A stretch of DNA of 64,000 nt from Litchfieldella rifensis. GTDB taxonomy: Bacteria; Pseudomonadota; Gammaproteobacteria; Pseudomonadales; Halomonadaceae. The notes beneath the pieces are model-generated. The model was not told the DNA's origin. It was given only the letters and a program-made list of their open reading frames with translations, and made no database searches. Positions within the stretch are counted from its first letter, which is position 1; the number at the start of each line of letters is the position of its first letter. This document shows positions 17,481 to 26,803 of the stretch, in pieces. A program made the translations under genes and the position numbers. The stretch is taken from contig NZ_JBHRUG010000027.1 in assembly GCF_042646605.1 (NCBI RefSeq), forward strand, positions 62,001 to 126,000, in the 5' to 3' direction.

Positions 17481-17509
17481 TTGAAAAATTGGAGAATTGT
17501 CCCTATTAA
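17481..17509 (+). promoter_or_regulatory. Sigma-70-like promoter of the SPW gene
   Basis: TTGAAA (17481-17486) and TATTAA (17504-17509) are separated by 17 bp, in an AT-rich stretch that stands out locally. The start codon is 73 bp further on, giving a leader of about 65 bases. Confidence 0.6.
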
Positions 17510-17581
17510 ATATGATTAGGCAACCCGTCAAGTTGCCCCTGTAATGACGTCAACCGGACACTGCCGGTTGGGAGGTGAGGC

Positions 17582-17950
17582 ATGAGATCCGTCAACTTCA
17601 AAGAGCAGTGGCGTGAATGGCTGATGTTGCTGTTCGGTGTATGGCTTGTCGTGTCGCCCTTTGTGCTCGGATACGCCGGTGCAGGCGCCCAGATGGCGGT
17701 ATGGAACCCGGTGATCGTTGGCGTGGTGGTGGTCGTATTTGCCATCGCCGAGATCATGAAGCCGCAAACATGGGAGGAATGGATCAGCCTCTTGCTCGGT
17801 GCCTGGCTGATCGCCGCGCCGTTCGTACTGGGGTATACCGGCATGACGGCTGCGCTATGGAACAGCGTCATCATGGGACTGTTGATAGGCGCCGATGCCG
17901 TCTGGACGCTCATCGACATGAAGAGCCATGGCGGCAGGACAACGGCCTGA
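17582..17950 (+). CDS. SPW-repeat membrane protein
   Basis: A 122-residue protein of two SPW repeats, each made of two membrane helices: WLVVSPFVLGYAG with AVWNPVIVG, then WLIAAPFVLGYTG with ALWNSVIMG. The role of the family is unknown; it is common in bacteria that meet envelope stress. GGGAGG lies 7 bases before the ATG. It has its own promoter at 17481 and its own terminator at 17981, so it is monocistronic. Confidence 0.9.
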   Translation: MRSVNFKEQWREWLMLLFGVWLVVSPFVLGYAGAGAQMAVWNPVIVGVVVVVFAIAEIMKPQTWEEWISLLLGAWLIAAPFVLGYTGMTAALWNSVIMGLLIGADAVWTLIDMKSHGGRTTA

Positions 17951-17980
17951 CGGCAGTTACGCCATGCCAGAAGACGCGAA

Positions 17981-18003
17981 GGGGGGCATTTCGCCCCCCT
18001 TTG
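17981..18003 (+). terminator. Factor-independent terminator after the SPW gene
   Basis: GGGGGGC, loop ATTTC, GCCCCCC then TTTGT. The stem is perfect. It lies 31 bp after the SPW stop codon and also between convergent genes, so it may block read-through from the minus-strand YeeN gene as well. Confidence 0.85.
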
Positions 18004-18033
18004 TCGTGATGGCCTTGAGCCGAGGCACGTAGG

Positions 18034-18756
18034 CTAGTTTGCCGGCTCGGCGTTGTGATAGACGTTCTGCACGTCGTCCAGGTCGTTGAGCATGTCGAGA
18101 AATTTCTCGAACATGGTCACGTCGTCGCCTTCGACCGGCGTGGTGGTCTGTGGCAGGAACTGGATCTCGTCGACCTCGAAGTCGAGTTCACCGAAGGCGT
18201 CGATCAGGGCCTGCTTGGCCTTGAAATGCTCGGTGTGGGGGGCGAATACGGTGAGTATGCCGTCTTCGTTCTCGATGTCGGTGACATCCACGTCGGCTTC
18301 CATCAGCGCCTCGAGCGTGGCGTCTTCGTCCTCGCCGTTGAAGGCGAGGATGGCGCAGTGGTCGAACATGTGGCTGACGCTGCCAGGCGTGCCGATCTTG
18401 CACTTGGTCTTGGTGAAACAAGCGCGCACGTCGCCGAAGGTGCGGTTGGGATTGTCGGTCAGGCAGTCGACGATCACCATGCAGTTGCCGGGACCGAAGC
18501 CTTCGTAGCGGGCCGGGGAGAAATCCTCGCCGCCGGCGCCCTTGGCCTTGTCCAGCGCCTTCTCGATCACGTGCGAGGGCACCTGATCCTTCTTGGCGCG
18601 GTCGATCAGGCCGCGCAACGCCAGGTTGCCGTCCGGATCGACACCGCCCGACTTGGCGCACACATAGATCTCGCGGCCGTACTTGCTGTAGACCTTGGTT
18701 TTGGCGGCGGCCGTCTTGGCCATGGATTCCTTGCGGTTCTGGAAGGCCCTGCCCAT
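18034..18756 (-). CDS. yeeN: YebC/TACO1 family protein, YeeN type
   Basis: A 240-residue member of the YebC/PmpR/TACO1 family. The start MGRAFQNRKESMAKTAAAKT and the blocks VYSKYGREIYV, ARYEGFGPGNCMVIVDCLTD, NRTFGDVR and GSVSHMFDHC are those of YeeN rather than YebC (which starts MAGHSKW). Family members act as transcription factors or help ribosomes translate difficult stretches. The ATG at 18756 matches the family start; the frame is open to 18804. The DbpA helicase gene is divergent, with about 235 bp between start codons. Confidence 0.9.
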   Translation of the reverse strand: MGRAFQNRKESMAKTAAAKTKVYSKYGREIYVCAKSGGVDPDGNLALRGLIDRAKKDQVPSHVIEKALDKAKGAGGEDFSPARYEGFGPGNCMVIVDCLTDNPNRTFGDVRACFTKTKCKIGTPGSVSHMFDHCAILAFNGEDEDATLEALMEADVDVTDIENEDGILTVFAPHTEHFKAKQALIDAFGELDFEVDEIQFLPQTTTPVEGDDVTMFEKFLDMLNDLDDVQNVYHNAEPAN

Positions 18757-18990
18757 CTTGGTGTCCCGTTGCGTCATCATCGAAGGATGAATTTTACTCA
18801 ACAACCGAAATCGGGAACAGGGTTATTTGCCGGGAAACATGTCCGTGTGGCGGGCATCTCCGGCCCGTCTCTGTTATTCTTCTCGCCTTTATTCTCTGGC
18901 CCTTCACGACCTCCGCTCCCCGGCGCCTGTCTCGGCCCCGTATTTCACCCGTTTGCCACACCGCCACTCTCTCGTTACAGGACCGCCACC

Positions 18991-20388
18991 GTGTCTGACT
19001 CCGTGCCCGATGCCACTTTTGCCTCCCTGCCGCTGGCGCCGGAGTTGCTGAGCAATCTGGAGTCGCTTGGCTATCACGCCATGACCCCGATCCAGACCGA
19101 GAGCCTACCCGCGATGCTGGCGGGCCGGGACGTCATCGCCCAGGCCATGACCGGCTCGGGCAAGACGGCGGCCTTCGGTCTCGGCCTGTTGTCGCGGCTC
19201 GAGGTGGCACGTTTCCGCGTGCAGGCGCTGGTGCTGTGCCCGACCCGTGAACTGGCGGATCAGGTGGCCGGGGAGCTGCGGCGGCTGGCGCGCACCCTGG
19301 CCAACGTCAAGGTGCTGACCCTGTGTGGTGGCGCCCCCTTTGGCCCGCAGCTCGGCTCGCTGGAGCATGGCGCGCATGTCATCGTCGGCACCCCGGGCCG
19401 GGTGGAGGAGCATCTGCGCAAGGGCTCGCTGAGCCTGGCTGCGCTCACCACCCTGGTGCTGGATGAGGCCGACCGCATGCTCGACATGGGCTTCCAGGCT
19501 GCGCTGGAGGCGATCATCGGCGAGACGCCGTCCACTCGTCAGACCCTGTTGTTCAGTGCCACCTATGCCGAGGGCATCCGCCCGATCGCCGAGCGCCTGA
19601 TGCACGAGCCGGTGACGGTGGAGGTCGCCGCGACCCACGACAGTTCCAGCATTCGTCAGCACTTTTATCGGGTGACGGACGAGCCGGCGCGGTTCGAAGC
19701 GCTGCGCCGGTTGCTGCTGACGTATCGCCCCGAGTCCAGCGTGGTATTCTGCAACACCAAGCGCGAGACCCAGGACATCGCCGATGCCCTGGGCGAGCAC
19801 GGCTTCAGTGCCCTGGCGCTGCATGGCGACCTCGAGCAGCGTGACCGCGACCGGACCCTGGTGACGTTCGCCAACAAGAGCGCTTCGATCCTGGTGGCGA
19901 CCGACGTGGCGGCGCGTGGGCTGGATATCGACGCGCTCGACGCGGTGTTCAACTATCAGATCGCGCGCGATCTCGAGGTGCATGTACATCGCATCGGACG
20001 CACCGGCCGGGCAGGCAGCACGGGCGTGGCCTATACCCTGATCACCGAGCAGGAAGCCTATCGGCTGGCGCGGCTCGCCGAGTTTCTCGGCCAGGAACTC
20101 GAGGCCGCGCCGCTGCCGTCCGGCCGCGGCCCCGAGCAGGCACCGTTTTCCCCGCGCATGACGACGCTGCAACTCGACGGTGGCAGGAAACACAAGGTGC
20201 GTCCCGGCGATATCCTCGGCGCCCTGACCGGGGACGGTGGGCTCAACGGCGATCAGGTGGGCAAGATCAAGGTGCAGGAGCGCAGCGCCTATGTCGCCGT
20301 CCACCGCGACGTGGCCAAGACCGCGCTGCAGAAGCTGAGTGAAGGGAAGCTCAAGGGGCGCTCGTTTCGCGCCCGCCGGATCATCTGA
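18991..20388 (+). CDS. dbpA: ATP-dependent RNA helicase DbpA
   Basis: A 465-residue DEAD-box helicase (E. coli DbpA is 457). Motifs in order are the Q motif (GYHAMTPIQ), Walker A AMTGSGKT, PTRELA, GTPGR, DEAD in VLDEADRMLD, SAT in LFSAT, ATDVAARGLD and HRIGRTGRAG. The C-terminal RNA-binding domain contains VRPGDILGALTGDGG, the DbpA hallmark that binds hairpin 92 of 23S rRNA, so it acts in large-subunit assembly. The start is a GTG with CAGGA upstream; the frame is open far upstream over the yeeN promoter but without family similarity. Confidence 0.95.
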   Translation: MSDSVPDATFASLPLAPELLSNLESLGYHAMTPIQTESLPAMLAGRDVIAQAMTGSGKTAAFGLGLLSRLEVARFRVQALVLCPTRELADQVAGELRRLARTLANVKVLTLCGGAPFGPQLGSLEHGAHVIVGTPGRVEEHLRKGSLSLAALTTLVLDEADRMLDMGFQAALEAIIGETPSTRQTLLFSATYAEGIRPIAERLMHEPVTVEVAATHDSSSIRQHFYRVTDEPARFEALRRLLLTYRPESSVVFCNTKRETQDIADALGEHGFSALALHGDLEQRDRDRTLVTFANKSASILVATDVAARGLDIDALDAVFNYQIARDLEVHVHRIGRTGRAGSTGVAYTLITEQEAYRLARLAEFLGQELEAAPLPSGRGPEQAPFSPRMTTLQLDGGRKHKVRPGDILGALTGDGGLNGDQVGKIKVQERSAYVAVHRDVAKTALQKLSEGKLKGRSFRARRII

Positions 20389-20437
20389 AAAGGCCAGCAC
20401 ATTACTCATGCCTAGAGAGGGCTGATTACCAAGAACC

Positions 20438-21295
20438 ATGAAAGTACCCAAGAGATTACAACCGCTGGTCGACGACGGCATGATCGACGAGGTCATCGCC
20501 CAGTTGATGAGCGGCAAGGAAGCGCAGGTGTATGTGGTGCGCTGCGGCGACGGCCTGCGTTGTGCCAAGGTCTTCAAGGAAGCCAGGCAGCGCAGTTTCA
20601 AGCAGGCGGTGCAGTACCAGGAAGGGCGCAAGGAGCGCAACAGCCGCCGTGCCCGGGCGATGTCGAAGAAGACCCGCTACGGCCAGAAAGAACAGGAGCA
20701 GGCCTGGCTGAACGCCGAGGTCGATGCGCTGTACCGGCTGGCGTCGGCCGGCGTGCGCGTCCCTCGGCCATATGGTTTCGTCGATGGGGTGCTGCTGATG
20801 GAACTGGTGGCCGATGACGAGGGGTACGCCGCGCCGCGGCTGGATGACGTCATCCTGAGTGCGGAACAGGCCCGCGATTATCATGCCCAGGTGATGGCCG
20901 ATGTCGTACGCATGCTGTGTGCCGGCCTGGTGCATGGCGACCTTTCCGAGTTCAACGTGCTGGTGGACCGTCACGGGCCGGTGATCATCGATCTGCCCCA
21001 GGCGGTGGATGCGGCCGGCAATAACAACGCCGCCATGATGCTGGAGCGCGATGTCGATAATATGCGCGCCTATTTCGGCCGCTTTGCCCCGGAACTGTTG
21101 ACCACCGATTACGGCAAGGAGATCTGGGCGCTCTACGAGGGAGGCAAATTGCACCCCGACAGCCCCCTTACCGGCTATTTCGAACATGACACTACCAGCG
21201 TCGATGTCGGGGACCTGATGGCCGTCATCGATGACGTTCGTGCAGAACAGGCCGAGCGCACGGCGCCCGCTTGGGATGAGCAGGACGACGATTGA
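20438..21295 (+). CDS. RIO-family serine protein kinase
   Basis: A 285-residue bacterial RIO1-type kinase, like P. aeruginosa PA4780. The glycine-poor nucleotide loop is LMSGKEAQVYVV, the ATP-binding Lys is in CAKVFKE, the catalytic loop is LVHGDLSEFNVLV and the metal-binding Asp is in IIDLPQAVD (DLPQ, where many RIO kinases have DFPQ). The tail is acidic. Archaeal and eukaryotic RIO1 act in small-subunit maturation; the bacterial role is unsettled, though the nearby DbpA gene, 49 bp upstream on the same strand, also serves ribosome assembly. Convergent with ftsH. Confidence 0.9.
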   Translation: MKVPKRLQPLVDDGMIDEVIAQLMSGKEAQVYVVRCGDGLRCAKVFKEARQRSFKQAVQYQEGRKERNSRRARAMSKKTRYGQKEQEQAWLNAEVDALYRLASAGVRVPRPYGFVDGVLLMELVADDEGYAAPRLDDVILSAEQARDYHAQVMADVVRMLCAGLVHGDLSEFNVLVDRHGPVIIDLPQAVDAAGNNNAAMMLERDVDNMRAYFGRFAPELLTTDYGKEIWALYEGGKLHPDSPLTGYFEHDTTSVDVGDLMAVIDDVRAEQAERTAPAWDEQDDD

Positions 21296-21309
21296 CGCCG
21301 CAGGAGCCG

Positions 21310-23244
<1,935 letters not shown>

Positions 23245-23359
23245 GAGTCTCTCGCCAAGCGATAGTGTCTCTTTTGACCATAGTGTCGGCGGTATTGTTT
23301 TCAAAGCGCCTCGCACCCCGCGCCAGCCCTGTCCTATCCTGTTAATTCCGGTGCCGTTG

Positions 23360-23517
23360 AGAGGGTGTTTACAAACTACTGCGCTCGGCCATACTGCGTT
23401 GAAATCAGCCTTAAAATGCTCATTTACAACCTCGTAAACTCGTGCGCGAGCCCGGTCCTTTTTTCGGCTGATTTCGCCTTGCCTGACCATCGCTCGTCAC
23501 ATTTGTAAACACCCTCT
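23360..23517. repeat. MITE-like element, family B
   Basis: A 158-bp element with perfect 16-bp terminal inverted repeats AGAGGGTGTTTACAAA (23360-23375) and its complement at 23502-23517. A second perfect pair, GAAATCAGCC at 23401-23410 and GGCTGATTTC at 23466-23475, lies inside, so the arms (about 50 bases each) can fold into one long imperfect hairpin. No coding sequence. It fills most of the 286-bp gap between ftsH and pcm and ends just before the pcm ribosome site. No clear target duplication is seen. Confidence 0.88.
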
Positions 23518-23530
23518 AAGGGAGGCGGCA

Positions 23531-24316
23531 ATGACCCAGGCAGATCCGGCAACCGATTGGTTTCGCGCCGTGCTGCTGGCAGCGGCGCTCGTAGGCGCGC
23601 CGGCTGCTGCACAGGATGTCAAGGTGCTGCTGGACGCTGCCCGCGACGGGACGACGGCTCAGCGTCCGGCCTTCGAGGGCGACGAGTTCGAGGGCCTCAG
23701 GGCGGAGATGGTACGCGACCAGATCGAGGCCCGGGATGTGTCCGACGACGCGGTGCTCGAGGCCTTGCGCCGCGTGCCGCGCCATCGCTTCGCCCCCATG
23801 GTGGACCCGGAGAGCGCCTATCAGGATTCCCCTCAGCCCATCGGTCACGGCCAGACAATTTCTCAGCCTTACATGGTTGGTTTCATGACCGAAAGGTTGG
23901 CCCTGGAGCCCGATGACCGCGTTCTGGAAGTGGGCACGGGGTCCGGCTATCAGGCGGCCATCCTCGCCGAGCTCGTCGACGAGGTCGTTACCATCGAGAT
24001 CATCGCGGAGTTGGCCGAAAGCGCCGCCAAGCGTCTCGAGCAAATGGGCTATACCAATATCACCGTGCTGCACGGTGATGGCTATTACGGCCACGAGGCG
24101 CGCGCCCCCTTCGATGCCATCGTCGTCACGGCGGCGGCGAACCATACGCCGCCACCCCTGGTGGCCCAGCTCCGCCCCGGCGGGCACATGGTGATCCCGG
24201 TGGCGCAAATGGGCTGGGTCCAGAACCTGCTGCTGGTGGAAAAGAATGCCGATGATGAGGTGAGTACCCGCAACCTGGCATCGGTACGCTTCGTGCCACT
24301 CACCGGCGACCACTGA
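23531..24316 (+). CDS. pcm: Protein-L-isoaspartate O-methyltransferase with signal peptide
   Basis: A 261-residue PIMT; the usual bacterial enzyme is about 210-225. Residues about 12-28 (FRAVLLAAALVGAPAAAQD) form a probable signal peptide. The catalytic domain has VSDDAVLEALRRVPRHRF, SPQPIGHGQTISQPYMV, SAM motif I VLEVGTGSGYQAA and FDAIVVTAAA. It methylates isoaspartyl residues to start their repair. Export would place it in the periplasm. GGGAGG precedes the ATG, directly after the family-B repeat. The next gene starts 7 bp after the stop, so they form an operon. Confidence 0.9.
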   Translation: MTQADPATDWFRAVLLAAALVGAPAAAQDVKVLLDAARDGTTAQRPAFEGDEFEGLRAEMVRDQIEARDVSDDAVLEALRRVPRHRFAPMVDPESAYQDSPQPIGHGQTISQPYMVGFMTERLALEPDDRVLEVGTGSGYQAAILAELVDEVVTIEIIAELAESAAKRLEQMGYTNITVLHGDGYYGHEARAPFDAIVVTAAANHTPPPLVAQLRPGGHMVIPVAQMGWVQNLLLVEKNADDEVSTRNLASVRFVPLTGDH

Positions 24317-24322
24317 TCGGCG

Positions 24323-26680
24323 ATGATGAGGGCTCCGGGACGACTCGATCTGCTGGCGCTGGCCGGTGTCTCCGCCGCCTTGCTGGCGCTGGAGGTCGTG
24401 CTGCTGCGGCTGTTCGAGTTCAGCCACTGGTACCACTTCGCCGGGCTGGCGATATCCCTGGCATTGCTGGGCCTGGGGGCGGCGGGAACCACCCTGGCGC
24501 TGGCCGGCCGTTACCGGTTCAGCCGTGGCGACGACTGGTTCCTCATGGGGCTGGTGGTGACCGGCGCCGGTTTCCTGCTGGTGCTCGTGTTGCAGTCGCG
24601 GGTCGCGCTGCGGCCGGTATTTGCCGGCTGGAACGCGGCAGAACTCGCGCGTCTGCTGCTGGTCGACTTCGTCGCCTTCGTGCCCTTCTATGGTGCCGGC
24701 CTGGCCATCGGCCAGGTCTTCCTGCGCTGGCCCGATCGCACCCGGGTGCTGTACGCGGCCAACCTGCTCGGCAGCGGAGTGGGCAGCCTGGGAGCCGCGG
24801 CGCTGCTGGTGATCGTCCCCGAAGCCACCGCCCTGGCGGTGATCGCCGCACTGCTCTTCGCGTTGGGCGGTGTGCTGGCGTTCGCCCGCGGGCGGCGGGG
24901 TGGGGGCGCGATGTGTGCCCTGGGACTGGTGCTGGCGGTGGTTGCCGTCGCGCGTCCGCCGCCACCCGCGGTGTCGGATTTCAAGGCCCTGTCCCGGATC
25001 CGGGAACTGCCCGCTGTCGAAACCCTGGCGGTGCGTCCCGGTCTGCCCGGCCAGCTCACCCTGTTCCGCGCCGACAGCCTGCGCTTCGCGCCGGGCCTGA
25101 GCCTGGGCTGGACCGAGAGCGTGCCGTCGGTGGACGTAGCGGTGATCGGCAGCGACCAGGTCGTGCCCCTGCCGCGCCGCTGGCCAGCCCCCGCGGACCA
25201 CCTGCGCGCCTCGCTGGCCGGGCTACCGTTGCAATTGCGCCCTGATGGCCGGGTGCTGGTGCTGGGCAGCGGCGCCTGGCAGACTCCTGCCGCGGCACGC
25301 GAACAGGCCATTACCTGGGTGGAGCCCGATGGCCGGATCCTCGATATTGCCCGGGAGCGGGGCGCCTCCGCGGCCGGTCTGACACTGCTCGAGGATGGCG
25401 TCTGGCGCCATCTGGTCACCGCTACCGGTGTCTATGCACTCATCACCTTCGACCGCGCCTGGGAGGGTGGCGATGCCGCCACCGAGGATTATGCGCTCAC
25501 CGTGGCCGGCCTGGCGCTGGCCCTGACGCGGCTGACCCCCGATGGCCTGCTCGCCATCCCGCTGCCACTCGACGATCCGCCCCGCCATTATCCGCGAGTG
25601 ATGGCCACGCTGGATCGGGCCCTGCGTCACCAGGGGGCGGCCGAGCCGGGCGAGCAGGTGGCCGTGCTGCGGGGGCTGCAGGCAGCACTGGTCCTCGCCT
25701 CGCCGCAACCGCTGGCCGCAGCGGATATCACCGCGCTACGGGAATTCGCCGAACGGTGGCGCTTCGACACCGCCTGGTTGCCGGGACTGGCGCGCGAGCG
25801 TACCAACCGCTATCACCGGCTGGACTCACCGGTCTTTTACGACATCGCCCGCCCACTGTTCGCGGGGCAGCCGCTGCCGCCGGAGGCGCGCCTGTTCCAT
25901 ACCGCTCCGGCCGGACTCGACCGCCCCTATCCCTGGCGCTCCCTGGAATGGGAGCAGGCGCCGCGGCTCGTCCGCGATCTGGGCGGGCGCGGCTGGAGCT
26001 ATCTCGACTGGACGCTGATCCTGTCGGTGGTGGCCACCGTGGTCGCCGCCGTCCTGGCCTTCCTGCTGATCCTCGCGCCGCTGGGCCGACTGCCGGGCAT
26101 CGAACGGCCCTTCAGCCGACTGTCGGTCGCGGGCTACTTCACCGCGCTCGGCCTGGGCTACATCCTCGTCGAGCTGGTGCTGTTCCAGCGCCTGATCCTG
26201 TACCTGGGCGAGCCGGTGCTCGCCGCCTCGCTGGTCTTCGCCACCTTCCTGATCGGTTCCGGCCTCGGCAGCGCCATGACCCCGGAAGCCGCCAGTCGTG
26301 TCAGCCTGGTGCGGGTCTATGCCGCCGTGGGCGTTGGCCTCGCCCTGGCATTGGTGCCGTTCCTGGCCGTTCACGCCCTGAGTATCCCGGCCTTTCCGCT
26401 GCGCGCCGCGCTGTTGGTCGCGCTGCTTCTGCCCCTGGCGTGGGCCATGGGCCGGCCCTTTCCGTGGGCCCTGCGCCAGCTTGCCGGGCAGGAGCGCTGG
26501 ATTCCCTGGGCATGGGGCATCAACGGCTTCGCCTCGGTACTGGGGGCCTCGCTGGCGCCGCTGGTCTCCGTCCACTTCGGCCAGAGCGCGACCCTGGCGG
26601 CGGGTGGCGTCTGCTACGTGGCGGCCTTCACCATCGCCGGGGGGTGGCTGGCACGCTCGCGCCGAGACCGATGGGTGTGA
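24323..26680 (+). CDS. 14-TM membrane protein with spermidine-synthase-like central domain
   Basis: A 785-residue protein. About seven membrane helices (residues 8-210) are followed by a soluble Rossmann-like domain (about 220-550) with GRVLVLGSGAW and WVEPDGRILDIARE, recalling the SAM-binding part of spermidine synthase, and then seven more helices (about 565-780). Similar large membrane SpeE-like proteins are known only as predictions. Canonical aminopropyltransferase residues are not obvious, so catalysis is uncertain. It is translationally close to the exported PIMT, which also uses SAM; the two may act together on envelope substrates (inference). Confidence 0.8.
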   Translation: MMRAPGRLDLLALAGVSAALLALEVVLLRLFEFSHWYHFAGLAISLALLGLGAAGTTLALAGRYRFSRGDDWFLMGLVVTGAGFLLVLVLQSRVALRPVFAGWNAAELARLLLVDFVAFVPFYGAGLAIGQVFLRWPDRTRVLYAANLLGSGVGSLGAAALLVIVPEATALAVIAALLFALGGVLAFARGRRGGGAMCALGLVLAVVAVARPPPPAVSDFKALSRIRELPAVETLAVRPGLPGQLTLFRADSLRFAPGLSLGWTESVPSVDVAVIGSDQVVPLPRRWPAPADHLRASLAGLPLQLRPDGRVLVLGSGAWQTPAAAREQAITWVEPDGRILDIARERGASAAGLTLLEDGVWRHLVTATGVYALITFDRAWEGGDAATEDYALTVAGLALALTRLTPDGLLAIPLPLDDPPRHYPRVMATLDRALRHQGAAEPGEQVAVLRGLQAALVLASPQPLAAADITALREFAERWRFDTAWLPGLARERTNRYHRLDSPVFYDIARPLFAGQPLPPEARLFHTAPAGLDRPYPWRSLEWEQAPRLVRDLGGRGWSYLDWTLILSVVATVVAAVLAFLLILAPLGRLPGIERPFSRLSVAGYFTALGLGYILVELVLFQRLILYLGEPVLAASLVFATFLIGSGLGSAMTPEAASRVSLVRVYAAVGVGLALALVPFLAVHALSIPAFPLRAALLVALLLPLAWAMGRPFPWALRQLAGQERWIPWAWGINGFASVLGASLAPLVSVHFGQSATLAAGGVCYVAAFTIAGGWLARSRRDRWV

Positions 26681-26803
26681 ACCCCGGCATGACGGCGGCT
26701 TCCGTGAGTCGCATGAGGAATATTGCAGCCGAGCGATTACGCTGAAGGGAGGGCGCACTGAAATCAGGCCTTCCTTCCCCTGCGCGCGATACGGGCATTG
26801 GCG

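Noticed and set aside
18055..18990. N-terminal extension of the DbpA reading frame
   Set aside because: It overlaps yeeN antisense and its own promoter region; similarity to DbpA begins only after the GTG at 18991.
19105..20640. 511-codon minus-strand ORF opposite dbpA
   Set aside because: Mirror frame of a well conserved DEAD-box gene and runs into the RIO kinase gene; no motif.
23516..25201. Long minus-strand ORF of 561 codons across pcm and the membrane protein gene
   Set aside because: It is antisense to two well supported genes, Gln/His/Arg-rich in composition and has no recognisable motif; typical GC-rich shadow frame.
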